This document shows positions 50,365 through 62,005 of a stretch of 64,000 nucleotides of DNA, piece after piece; position 1 is the stretch's first letter, and each line of letters opens with the position of its first letter. Source of the stretch: Nageia nagi (taxonomy: Eukaryota; Pinophyta); NCBI GenBank assembly GCA_050084985.1, contig JBITNC010000001.1, forward strand, positions 86,118,001-86,182,000, given 5' to 3'. The notes under the pieces were generated by a model. It saw only the letters and a list, made by a program, of their open reading frames with translations. It made no database searches and was not told where the DNA came from. The position numbers and the translations under genes were made by a program.

Positions 50365-51093
50365 TGTTGATACTAATAATTACTTGAATAAATCCTAAAT
50401 AATATACATCAATATCAAACATGTATTAACTAATTAATAATAACTAAAATAAAGTGAAGGGTTTAATTTATATATTGGATATCAAATCTAACCTACCAAT
50501 ATAAGAGATAGAAATTACTAGAACTATAATCTTACTTGTAAGATTGATTACATACCAAAATATAGGCCAAATAGATCATCAATAAATCCTTTGTATGATC
50601 TTAGCTCAAATAACCTCATAAATATAGTGTTGATATTGAGCATGCATTCTTGCATCCATATTAGATAATAATGATAAAATACTTGCATGAAGCAGTTGAC
50701 CAATGATACTTGCAACATTATATCTATACTACTATACAATTGTGGAATATGTAATGACTAAAAGATTGTATGAAAGATAAAATCTTAATTTATGATATAT
50801 GGGTCTAAGAAACACAAAACAATAGAGTGTATATGACTTATCAAGATCAAGATTCAATTTGATATCTTATGTGTACCCCTCTTCATTAAATATGCAAGCC
50901 TCCACTTGGCCCAAAGTATCTCACTTAGTAGTCCCTTGATTCTTGCACTACAAAATAAGAAAATAACATAAGATAAATGTGCATGCTAGCTTAATAAGAT
51001 AATATATCATAAATAATATCAAAATAAATATCATATATTATCATTTAATTTTAAATAGCTAATAGAAAAGTGTATCTATTTTGAGTGTCAACA
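50365..51093 (-). repeat. Gypsy-1 5' LTR
   Basis: On the minus strand it starts TGTTGACACTC and ends TATCAACA, with proper TG…CA termini. It is 729 bp, against 725 bp for the other copy. Confidence 0.9.
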
Positions 51094-51098
51094 CCTTT

Positions 51099-52739
51099 CA
51101 TAATAAAAAAGAATGTCAATCCTAAATAAATATCAAACTTTTACATAGAGAGGGGAGGTCAAGAGAGTATCCTAAGAGAATCTAATGTAAGGTAAAAGCA
51201 TGGGGAGGAAAGGTTGGAAAAACTAATAGAACCACCTCTATTAATCTTTTATCTTTGTGTAAATTTAGAAGATATGTTTAATGTCTTATAGAGAGAAATA
51301 AAAAGGGTAAATTACATTATACATACCAAAATATTAAAAATATTTTTCAATAGGAAGATCATGAAAAATCAAACTCTAGGTAAAAAGGACATGTTTAGGT
51401 TCCAAATAAGAAGCCTAAATGATTTTCAAAAATTTAGTCCAAATGTATTTGGTTGAATAAATTATCCACTACTTGTTTAATTTATCAACCATAAGAAAGT
51501 ATGGAGATAATCATACATAACCAACTTTACCTTTATAATTGAGCAATCAAGTGTCATGATATCATCTCCAACTGTTCCATCAAACTCATTGAGAAAAAAT
51601 ACCAATTTTATGAAGCATATTAATAGGTACATTTTCTTTAATTTCTTAAAAGATTCTTTCATCAAATGTAGCAAAATTGAAAGTATATTAAGATACACCC
51701 ATGAAAGAAAAAAGCAATCTCATGAAAACTAAAAGTATAATTTTTAATATTTATTGACATAGATATACAAAGGAGTAGCTATAGTATAAAAAATTTACAT
51801 CAAGGAGGATAGTGAGCTTTTTTTTATGTCAAATATTTTATTTTCATTTGATATGGATGAAAGTAAGTGGTTATCCATTTTTTTCACTTATTGTAAATTT
51901 GATAGAAATCTTGGAATAATTTGTAGATCTTAGATTCCATACTACTCTTTAATGATGCTTTAGCAATAGTTATCTTGTCTCTAATAATAATAATAGATAA
52001 CATAGAGAAGGATGTGTTGGATATTATAAAATAGTGCATCTGGGCACCTTTATTTTTTCAGTGATTACCTATATTATTACTTTGGGGAACTGCATAATAG
52101 AGTCTTACAACTTATTAGAATAGTTTTCTAACTCACACTTATATTTTCCAATGCCTGCAATTTTTTTTGGACTTTGTTTCTCTTTTGATACCTACAACTT
52201 TTTGAATTTTACTACTTAATTTTGGAGCAATATGGTACTATTTATTTTGTCACACTATTATTCTAGTGTACGTCTTGATTATGATGTATTATTGTATGTG
52301 CTTATTATGTCATAATAATATATGTATTATTGCAACACACTATTATATGTGTGATTCCAATGTAGTGTTGTATGTTGTTTATTTGATGTGTTGATATATT
52401 TTTTGAATCTAACAAAATCTTTTTCTAGGTTCCTATGCATTATCTTATTTTAGGGTTTAACAAACAATGTTGTTGCAGGTACTATTACACTATGATATTA
52501 CATGTTTTAACTAACTATATTTTATAGAGTTCAATGGATAATATTTTATGAAGTTTGGCACATAGTGTTTTAAAAAGTTTGACATATCTTAACTCTTCTA
52601 TTTGGTATCAAAAGGGTATCTCACACTAATTAAGTATTCCTAGTTCTCCTCTTTTACAAGATACTTAGTTTCCTTCAAATGGTATAAGAACATTCAATCC
52701 ATTCACTTGGTATGATAAATCTTCTTAATTATAATAAAA
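51099..52739. other. No gene recognised
   Basis: AT-rich sequence between the two gypsy elements, with frequent short T and A runs and no domain on either strand. Confidence 0.4.
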
Positions 52740-53640
52740 TTTAATCCTTAGCTAAGTGTAGCCCCTAAATCATGCACTAGAGGGATTAGGGTACATCTCA
52801 TTAAGTAAAATCCCTCGGATCTAGATGCATAAAATCTTTAGATATTTTCTAGAGTTAATATTTATGCTTTGATGGATGATCTTAAAATGTTCTTGTATTC
52901 TTTGATCTTGAATCTTGATAGTCTCCCTAATTTACAAATAGTGATTTACAAGAAAGAAATATAGTAAATATAGAGCTATAAGGTGCAAGATACTTGTCGA
53001 GGATACCTGAATAACACCAAGAAAGTGTGCACTTGATACATAAGTAAAACAATCCTTAAGATATATATCTATATATGGAGGATTGGATTGAATACGGGAT
53101 GAAGCTCGTAAGGATGTTCAATGATCTAGATCTATGCTTGATGTCCTTCATATTTGTAGCTTTGGATCTCAAAGCAGAATAACACACACATCATAGTCAT
53201 AATCCTATAACACCATGCATGATGTGAGTTTAGCAATATTAGGAACAATGAAGATAATAGCATGCAACATAAAGCTCATTTTATAACAAATTCTCAAATG
53301 GGTGGCAACAAGAGATACTATTAGTATAGAATGATGTATGGAAAACCACCTATAAAAGAGATCCATTAGTGAATGTCAACTCAAACCCCTTTTATACCTA
53401 CAAAGACATAAAAGGGAGTGAAAGTCAACATTTAAAAATATAATACAATCTTTGTAATATCAAGACATTTCTATATATAATCATGATTGATGATAAAACA
53501 TTAGAATTAGCATATGATATAATAATTTGATATCATATTAGCCTTAATTTATGTAATATTATTATTTATTCCTTTAAGATTTCTAGAATATGATTTATTA
53601 ATTAATAAGAAATTATTTTTAAGTGTTTACATTTTTTCCC
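52740..53640 (-). repeat. Possible solo or partial LTR
   Basis: On the minus strand a purine run (GAGGGAAAAAA) is followed by TGTAAACACTT. About 240 bp further on comes a TATA-type GTATAAAAGGGG (near 53390), the layout of PPT, LTR start and promoter. The other end and a second copy were not found. Confidence 0.3.
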
Positions 53641-53895
53641 TCTTTGGATATGTAATGAAAAGTATAAAAATTGTGTAATCCGAAGAAACACAAAGAAGTG
53701 TGAAAATTTTTCAATAGTAAAGAGCACTTTCTTGAAATATTTCTATACTTAGATATGATATTTCAGTTGGAGGATTGAGGATTCCTTTGGTTCTATTATC
53801 CAATTTTGGTGAAGATGATCTATGGAACACGAAATATAAAACCCTCATAGATTACATCTTTAGAAAGAATAAAAATGTAATAGAAAATAAAGATT

Positions 53896-54671
53896 TGTTT
53901 ACTCCCAAAATGGAATTTTAATTTAATTAAACTACACCTTTTAGGTATTTGAAGTGATTTATTTATTTAAGTGACTTAATACTCTTTTTATTATGTGCAC
54001 TCACTACCTTTATGTTTTATGATAAGAGGTCAGCCCAAAGATAAGCTCAAGAAGAAGCCTTGGAACTTGTGTACCATAAGCCCAAGGAGGAGCCTTAGCA
54101 CTAGACCTGCTATCTATAAAGGTGAAAGGGTTGTGCATGATAAATTATGATATGATCTAGAATCCTTGATAGGTGGTAACATACTTGATCCCATTGATTA
54201 GTATTTCTCAAAGGCACATATCATATCTAGATTTTATCATACTCTAAATACTACATTCCTACGATATTTTATTTTATTATGCATAATAATCCTAACTTTT
54301 AGGAGGATTCCTTGGTGACAACCAAGGTTTTGAGGCTTTCTAAAAAGGACAAAGCAATGATGCTTCACATTGGGTAGCGACATGCCATGGACATTGGGTT
54401 GGTGGTCCCATTTCATGGGAAAGGTTAATCATCAATCTCTTTGGATTAGTTATTTTCATAACCTTTGTAATAGGTAAGATAATAAGTTTATATATCTACT
54501 TTATTTAGTTTTGATAAGTTAAGTTTAATTAAATATCTTTGATCATTATCATCTTTCATATTGGATTACTTTATTCAATAATAGGACTATGATATTTATG
54601 AATTCCACTATTATTGGTTATAATTCAATATAATTAAATAACCATAATAAATTATTATATCAGTTATAACA
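53896..54671 (+). repeat. Gypsy-2 5' LTR
   Basis: Starts TGTTTAC and ends TATAACA. Shared blocks with the 3' LTR include 'ggaattttaatttaattaaa', 'ccttgataggtggtaacata', 'tttcatgggaaaggtta' and 'aattcaatataattaaata'. Confidence 0.9.
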
Positions 54672-54686
54672 ATTAGTGAACCTAAT
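54672..54686 (+). other. Gypsy-2 primer-binding region with inverted repeat
   Basis: ATTAGTGAACCTAAT follows the LTR directly. It is the counterpart of the Gypsy-1 site, again a perfect 5 bp inverted repeat around TGAAC. Confidence 0.6.
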
Positions 54687-54729
54687 TTTCTTTTGATACA
54701 TCATTTTTCCTTCACTAGTTATACAAAAA

Positions 54730-55965
54730 ACCCTAGTGTTTTTGATAGAACTGATATTGTATTTCAAGTATTTCAAATATGGAACTATTGAATTTTTTTC
54801 CATGGTTAATAACTTTGATGATGCAATTAAGGCTAATTTATGGAAGATGATTTATGGTGATGATGATAGAAGTGATGGATATAATGTTGGTAGAAATAAT
54901 AGGTCAATTAGATTTCATGCTATTAGATCTAGGCATTCAAATCCCTTGTGTGATTTGATCTCTAGTTAGAGGCCATTTTTGAGATATATTAAGGAGAAGA
55001 AGATCCCATGGTACATATCAAGGATTTTGAGATGAAATTTGGAGTGAATGAGAATTTGATGGAAAACTATTTTCCCACTACATTAAGAGGTGATTCCTCA
55101 CTTGGTACCTTTCTTTTCCCTCTAAATCAATCAATTGTAATGGACAACTTATATATGAATTCTATATGCATTTCAAGTATAGTTCTCCTAGTAAAATTAT
55201 AATCCTTAATTTATAGTTAATACTAGAAAATGATCAAATGAGATATTTGATAAGTTTGTATAAATATTTCAAATTTTTTGGAGCATTATACAAAATCCTT
55301 TATCAAAGTCACATGTTAAGGCTATGTTTATTTACAACATTCATCTTTAAGTGAAATTCATAACCTTGTATTATATGTCCCCTCCATTTACTAAGATTGT
55401 GCATTAATTAATTCAAAAGGAGAAATGTTTTGTTCAAACGTATAAAAGAGATAAGGAAGGAAGGTTATCAAAAAAAGGAAGAAAAATAAGTTCATACTAT
55501 TGAAAAACCTAAAGATAAGGAGCAATAAAAGATTCAAGCAAACTAAAAAATGAGAAATTCCAGACTATTACCTCTAGCTCCTTCGATAATGTTCAAAGAT
55601 TGCTTGTAGAAAGGTCTTATTGCTCTTGATTTGTAGAAAGAATTGGGGCATGATGATGAAAATTTAGCTAGTATAATGAGGAAGCCTTTTATCATTATAA
55701 TAAGTTAAAAGGGCATTTGACTCGTTCTTGCATGCTCTTGAGAAAAGCATTGAAGAAATTGCTCAATGATGGTAAGATCCAGTATGAGACATATATGGTT
55801 GAGACTAAGGATGTTGAGCCCTTGATATACAACACCATTTTCAATGAAGAGCAATACACTAATGCTCAACATGGGAGGACTAGAGAACACATTTACCCAG
55901 TGACAGTCAAAAGAATGAAGGTTCCTCATCAAAATACAAGTTCCTCACAATACCTTTTGTAATTT
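54730..55965 (+). pseudogene. Gypsy-2 gag
   Basis: Broken frames follow the LTR (54736-54969, 55008-55202). The best-kept part is the C-terminus at 55690-55960, with HYNKLKGHLTRSCMLLRKAL and LLNDGKIQYE. In Tat-type gag this region is 'C.FH…GH…C…L…I..LI..G', a CCHC-like zinc knuckle followed by a helix. The first Cys is lost here. The LTR-proximal part is too decayed to assign domains. Confidence 0.65.
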
Positions 55966-56152
55966 TTTGTAGCTCATAGAGACACATTATTTTATGTCTT
56001 AAAAAAATTTAAATAGATGTTGATATTGCTATTGCTACATTTGTTGAGCTAGTAAATAATCTCGAAATGGATCTTACTTGCAATATGCTTTATTTTCAAG
56101 ATAGTGAATTGGCTACTGAGGATGTTATTGAAAATAATTTAGGCTTGTATAT

Positions 56153-56570
56153 TTGTGTAAATATTTATGGTATTATATTAAGAAAACAATAATAGATATA
56201 GGTTCAAATGTGAATGTTTATTCTATTTATTTATTGAAAAACTATTTTCCATCCATTTGTGAAAATATGAGAAGAAGTACTATTAGTATTAAAGGCTTCG
56301 ATAATATTGAAAAGGAATGCAGTGGTTATGTTTCTATGCCCATTGAAGTAGGAGGAAAATATATTATTAAAAAAGTTTATGTATTTTAATAAAAATTACC
56401 TTATAATTTATTGCTTGGTATACCTTGGATTCATAAGGTTAGGGTACTTACATATACCCTCCATAGGATGGTCAAATTCATGTATAAAGATAAAACAATT
56501 ATGATCCATGCAAAAGAATGCCACATATTTTTATCAATCAACTTAATAATTTTGGATATCATCTAATTTA
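56153..56570 (+). pseudogene. Gypsy-2 protease
   Basis: An aspartic protease of retroviral type: IDIGSNVNVYSIYLLKNY corresponds to the active-site 'DSGS..NV' segment with Ser replaced by Ile. The usual C-terminal block (YNLLLGIPWIH…TLHRMVKF) follows after a stop near 56389. It would have cut the polyprotein. Confidence 0.75.
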
Positions 56571-57654
56571 ATTGATGATGAAGAGGGAGTGATAAAATAT
56601 TCTCAATAGGTGGCTCCATAAGAGATTTGTATGGGGGCATATAAAATACTCAATTTTGATATTTGGTAGAGCTTAAAGGAGTTAGGATAACCCTTGTTTG
56701 TTCCTAAGTTTGAGTAATGATGCTTGGAGGTGGTTAATTCTAACCAACATTGCTTCATTCCTAAAGACCCTGAAGATTCCGTTCCTAATGTTAGCATCTT
56801 ATATCAAGAAAAAGAGAAAAAATTGTTGTCATTTCCTACACAAGATGGTTCCATTTCTGAACCTTCAGTAAGGTGCATTAAAAGGTCAAGTAGGTATGCA
56901 TTTCAATAGCATTGATTCTACTTATGCTACTAAATATTTACAAAAATATTAGTATGGTAGTATAGGATTAAGTAAGAATGAGCAAGGTATTGTTAAGCCT
57001 ATTTTGAATGAAGGCCATCATAAGATGAATTTTAGAATTAGATTTAAAAAATCTACGCCTAAAGTGGAGTATTCACAATCCATTATTAAGAATTTTGAGA
57101 AGAATGATAAAAGTGGTGTATGTTTCTTATTCGATGAGTGGATGCATTGCAACATGATGCATGGTCCCAATGAAGAGTCATAGGCATATTATGTTTTTCC
57201 ATTTTTTCTACCAAGTTCTTCAATTAAAGTGGATATTTTTAGAGTGATAATGATATCCTTGAGATGATGGGATCCAAGAGTGAGTTCCCCAAGTCCAATG
57301 AAAAGAGATTCATTACATGGATGTTACATCATCAGGCCTTTTTTGGAGAAGAAGTCTATCTAGATGATCAAGATATTACAAGTTTACTCATTCTTGTATG
57401 AATATTTATTTTTTACTTTTTCATAAAATTAAGAGTAGGTTTAGGTAGTTAGGGTATAGGGAGTTTATTTTTCATGTTTCTCTACATTGAATGGTGTCAC
57501 CCCATTTTTTGGATCCCTAATAATTGATTTTGGATGCAATACTAGGGACATTGCCTATGCCTCCCCAACTCAATTATGAAATATCTTATTTGAGTAAAGT
57601 AATAATGGATGTTAACATTAGTACCAAAGAGGCACCATAGTTAATCAAGGTAGG

Positions 57655-59050
57655 ATCGTGGTTAAATTTGAAAGAAAGGGAAAGGTATTACCTATTGTTG
57701 ATTAAGCATTTTTATGGTTTTGCTTGGTCATTTTTTGATATGCCTAATTTGGATCCTAATTTCATGACTCATAGTTTAGTTGTGAATGATAATGCAAAAA
57801 ATATATAACAAAAATTAGAAAGATGCATCCCAAAGTGGTTTGGTAATTAAGAAAGAAATAGAAAAAGATCTTATTACTAGTTTTATTATTTGTATTGATT
57901 ATTCTCCTTGGATTTATAACATTGTTCCTACAACTAATTCTAATAGAGAGATAACATGTTCTATGAATTTTAGAGATATCAATAACGCATGCCCAAAATA
58001 TACCTTTTCTTTGCTTAACATTGATATGATTATAGATTCTATTGTAGGCCATGAGATTTTATCTTTCATGGATGGCTTCTTTGGCTATAATCAAATAAGA
58101 ATTAACAAGGAGGATCAACATAAGACAACTTTTGTTACTCCTTAAGGTACATTTTTTTGGGTGGTTATGCCTTTTGGATTGAAGAATGCAGGAGCTACTT
58201 ATCAAATAGCTATAGTAAGTATGTTCCATGATATGATTTATGATAGTGTTAAAGTTTATGTTGATGATATTATATTGCTAAATATAGAAAAATGATGATC
58301 ATATTTCTAATTTGAGAAAAAAATTTCAAAGAATGAGAGAGTGTAATTTTAAATTAAAATCTCAAAAATGTGCATTTGGAGTTTCTTTTGGTAAATTGCT
58401 TGGATTTCTTATTTCAAGAAGATGAATTGAGGTATATCCTAAGAAAATTATGGCCATTGTTGACATGCCTCCAACATGAAATCTAAAGGATTTAAAAAGT
58501 CTTCAATGTAAGGTTCAAGTGATAAGAATATTTATTGCACAAATAGCTAATATGATTACTCTATTTTTCTCATTTGCTAAAGAAGGATGAAAATTTTATA
58601 TGGGATGATAAGTGTTAATAAGATTTGGAAAATATTAAGAGGCATATTTTTAACACTCCCATTCTATCCCCTTATGATTTAGAAAGAAATTTATTACTTT
58701 ATGTTTTAGATACATAAAGTGCATTGGGGGCAATGCTTGCTCAAAAAGATGATGGAAAGAAAGAACTATTTATTACATCAACAAACTTTAATTGATTATG
58801 AAATGAGATATATACCCATTGAAAATATGTGTTTTAATATTATTTTTGCTGCAAAAAGCTTGAAAATTATATGCTTGGAAACACCACATATGTTATAACA
58901 AAGACTGATCCTATAAGATATTTAATATCTAAATCATATTTATTTACAAGGGATACAAAATGGATAATGTTGATTCAAGAATTTGATTTTGTGTTTGTCA
59001 CTCAAAAGTCCATTAAGGGATAGACTATAGAGAATTTTATCATAAACCAT
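57655..59050 (+). pseudogene. Gypsy-2 reverse transcriptase and first RNase H
   Basis: RT blocks in order are FDMPNLDPNF, YSPWIYNIVPT, ITCSMNFRDINNACPK, DSIVGHEILSFMDGFFGYNQ, VVMPFGLKNAGATYQ and the catalytic VYVDDIILL at about 58254-58280. RNase H follows (SALGAMLAQKDDGKKE and later ITKTDP-like and DFVFVTQKS blocks, in changing frames, to about 59050). Several stops and at least three frameshifts. Confidence 0.88.
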
Positions 59051-59152
59051 CCATGAAAAAAGAATTACATGGTCCAAGAATAATTTCTCAATGAGCTAGG
59101 AATGCAAAACTCATTTACCCTAAGTGACATCGCTTCACCCAAGCGATGATGC

Positions 59153-59640
59153 TTGATTCTTGAGCTTGATTTCATAAAGACATTTTTTGGATTTGTTGAT
59201 AATGAAGAATGGAAATTATTTTTTGATGTTTCAAAATGCATGAATGGGGTTAGGGTAGGAATGTTTTTGATTAATTCTCATGGTGATGTGATCCCTATGT
59301 TATATAGGTTGAGTTTTGATTATACTAATAATATGGTTGAATATGAAGCTTTGATTTTATGTTTAAAAGTAGCTATACTCTTGAACATGTAGTGGATAAA
59401 TATCTTTGGTGATTCTCAATTATTGGTAAAATAAATCAATGATATCAACAACATAAAAGATGCTACATTGCAGCCATATAAGGAAATGGTCATATATCTT
59501 CTCATGTATTTTCAATACTATCAGATTGAGAACATCCCAAGAGATAATAATAGGTATGCTAATGCTATGGCTAATGCTACTTCTCTAGCTCCTATTAATA
59601 TTGAACATGAACAAACTATACTTACAATTGAGAATTTGGG
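59153..59640 (+). pseudogene. Gypsy-2 second (archaeal-type) RNase H
   Basis: WKLFFDVSKCMNGVRVGMFL, then TNNMVEYEALILCLKVA, then IFGDSQLLVK and IPRDNNRYANAMANATSL. This is the archaeal-type RNase H order seen in the Tat lineage ('W.L.FDGS…G.G…TNN.AEYEAL…GDSQL'). The catalytic Asp (FFD), Glu (VEYEAL) and Asp (GDSQ) are retained, although stops at 59390 and 59432 break the frame. Confidence 0.85.
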
Positions 59641-59779
59641 TAAACCTTATCATGAATATGCTGTTGTTAATTTTATTGAAGATCATTATTTTTCTACTAT
59701 TTGCATTAATATGTGTGAATGGTATAAAGATATATTTGAATATTTGAAAAATGGTGTAGTACCTGATGTTTTTGATCAT

Positions 59780-60925
59780 GTAATGCAAGAATTAGAATTA
59801 AACATTTGGTATCCAAATATGTTATCATTAGTGATTTGTTATATATGTTCCCTTCTTATATGTTTGATGAGAAATGAAGTAGAAATGACTATTCATCAAG
59901 CCCATAATGTTGAGTGTGGGGTTCATTTAAGTGCTAATTTGATTTATCAATAATTTCATATGTTTGGTTATTATTGGCTTTCTATGCTTAAGTATTGTGA
60001 ATCGCATGTAAATAAATGTGAACAATATCAAAATAATGTTAAACTTCAACCTTAACCTTCATATAAATTACACTCCATTGTTTCTCCATAGTCATTCTCT
60101 ATTTGGACACTTAATTTCATTAGCAAAATTAATCCTATTTCTAGAGATGGTCATAAGTTTATTATAACTACCACTGAATACTTTATAAAATTGGGTGGAA
60201 GCTATTCCTATGAAATCCAAAAAAGGAGGTAAGATTTTTGATTTTCTTATTTAATACATTATTTCTAGACATGGTGTTCCCTCTAACTTGTTTATGGATA
60301 ATGGTCCTAATTTTAAAGAAAATGAAGTGAAAGAATTTTATGAAAAATATCATATTGAAAGAAAGTTTTCTTCTCCTTATTATTCTCAATGTAAAAATAA
60401 AGATGAAGCCTCTAATAAAACTATAAATAGTATTTTATATAAAATTGTTGCAAAATATGATAAATATTGGCATGAACAATTACCTTATGCTTTTTGGGCT
60501 TATAGAACAAGTATAAGGACTACTGTTAGGGAAACTCCTTACTTTTTAATGTATGAAGATGAAGCTATTATTCTCTTAGAATTATAAATTCCTTCTTTAA
60601 GAGTGTATTTGGTTGGGTTTATTCTAGATGAAGATAAAACAAAAGCAAAATTGGTAAAATTAGATGCTTTAGATGAAAAAGAGTGAATGCTTTAGAACAT
60701 TTGAGAATATATCAATCTAGAGTTAAACAAGCTTATAGAAAAAAGATTAAACCTAAAGAGTTTAAGGTTGGGGATTTGGTATTAAAAGAAAATTTTACCA
60801 ATAAAAAAGCTTTAGAAAATGAAAAGAAAGGTAAATTTGAACCAAATTGGATTGGTCCTTATTTTGTAATTGTAAATTATGGAAAAGGGGCATATAAGTT
60901 GTCCACCATTGAAGGGAAAGAATAA
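59780..60925 (+). pseudogene. Gypsy-2 integrase
   Basis: A zinc-binding HHCC region (HQAHNVECGVHLSANL … ESHVNKCEQ, second Cys changed to Tyr) spans 59895-60030. The core has DGHKFIITTTEYF (about 60145) and MDNGPNFKENEVKEFYEKYH (60291-60350, catalytic D and the following E region), then an intact stretch to YAFWAYRTSIRTT. The C-terminus (60683-60925) includes KVGDLVLK and FEPNWIGPYF, the GPY/F-type tail. The last 240 bases are open. Confidence 0.9.
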
Positions 60926-61557
60926 AGAAACCCAACAAACATTATGAATATGAGAAGATTATATGTTTGAGAAGATCTCATTCCTTTTTCAAAATATTCT
61001 TATTTTCATTGTATATGCTAACCATACTTGCAAGAAATTATAGGGAAGTGTCGATCGGTTCTACTCCATTTTGAGCGAAGATGCTCTATTCATAATATGA
61101 AAAAATATTCTATTTCGTAAAATTTTGATTTATCAAATGGGTAAGTGTAGGTGATGTTTCCTTATTCCTTAATTTTTCATTAATGATAAAATAATTTATA
61201 AAATTATAAATATAAAATTGATATTTGATACCTTGTAAGTCCTCTTAATAAGGGTAATATATTGATATATGTTTAAATTGATTATTTCTAATATATTTCA
61301 GATATTAATCTTGACCAATGCATGCAATTGGGTGGTTTATACCAAGGTTAGCTTGTGCATTTGATTTTGATATCTAGAAGTTATTCTTGATCAATGCATG
61401 TAATTGGGAAGTGTACACCAAGTTCAATTGGATTTTGTAGATTCATTCATAGTTGTATACCTTGATGAGAGTTTCATCACCCATCAAGTTTTTCTTTGTT
61501 GAGTATATATTCTTCAAAAAGCCATTGATATTATTAATAATGTTAATTGAAAATCCT

Positions 61558-61665
61558 TCATCCCTTATGATGAGGCACAAATCCCTCATCCATTATGATG
61601 AGGCACAAAGTCCTCATCCCTTATGGTGAGGCATAAATCCCTCATCCCTTATGGTGAGGCACTCT
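61558..61665 (+). repeat. Gypsy-2 3' UTR minisatellite, 28 bp units
   Basis: Nearly four copies of a 28 bp unit ('tcatcccttatgatgaggca' plus 8 bp) start at 61558, 61586, 61614 and 61642, with exact 28 bp spacing. It lies between integrase and PPT, the same place as the Gypsy-1 minisatellite, but the sequence is unrelated. Confidence 0.85.
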
Positions 61666-61992
61666 TTTGACATAATCTTGGTGCATAATCCACAAAGAAT
61701 ACATTTTATTTCTTGATGTTTAATGTCTATATTTGAGATATTATTTGGAGAAAATAATTGCTATTTTAAGTTGATTATAGATTTTTTTATCTTTGTCTTG
61801 GGTTGCTTCTATGATGAGAGGTTCATCATGTTGCAACCAAGCCTAAGATGGGAAAAAATATTGATGAAAATTGAGGCATACAAAGCTACCATCGTGAATA
61901 CATAATTTAGGGAGTAATTATCTTGCTTGATCTTGTTATACTTTGAATTATGCTTTGATTTCATTTTATCCCAAAAGTATCAAATCATATTC

Positions 61993-62005
61993 AAAGTGGG
62001 GCATA
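61993..62005 (+). other. Gypsy-2 polypurine tract
   Basis: AAAGTGGGGCATA directly precedes the 3' LTR start TGTTTAC. Confidence 0.8.

Larger units (their letters stand above)
33726..51093 (-). mobile_element. Gypsy-1: complete decayed Ty3/gypsy element
   Basis: Two LTRs (33726-34450 and 50365-51093) are flanked by identical 5 bp target-site duplications CCTTT (33721-33725 and 51094-51098). The internal order on the minus strand is PBS, gag, protease, RT, RNase H, integrase, minisatellite and PPT. Removing the nested Copia-2 leaves about 9.05 kb. RNase H and the integrase tail closely resemble those of Gypsy-2, so both belong to one non-chromoviral, Tat-like lineage. All genes carry many stops. 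Confidence 0.92.
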
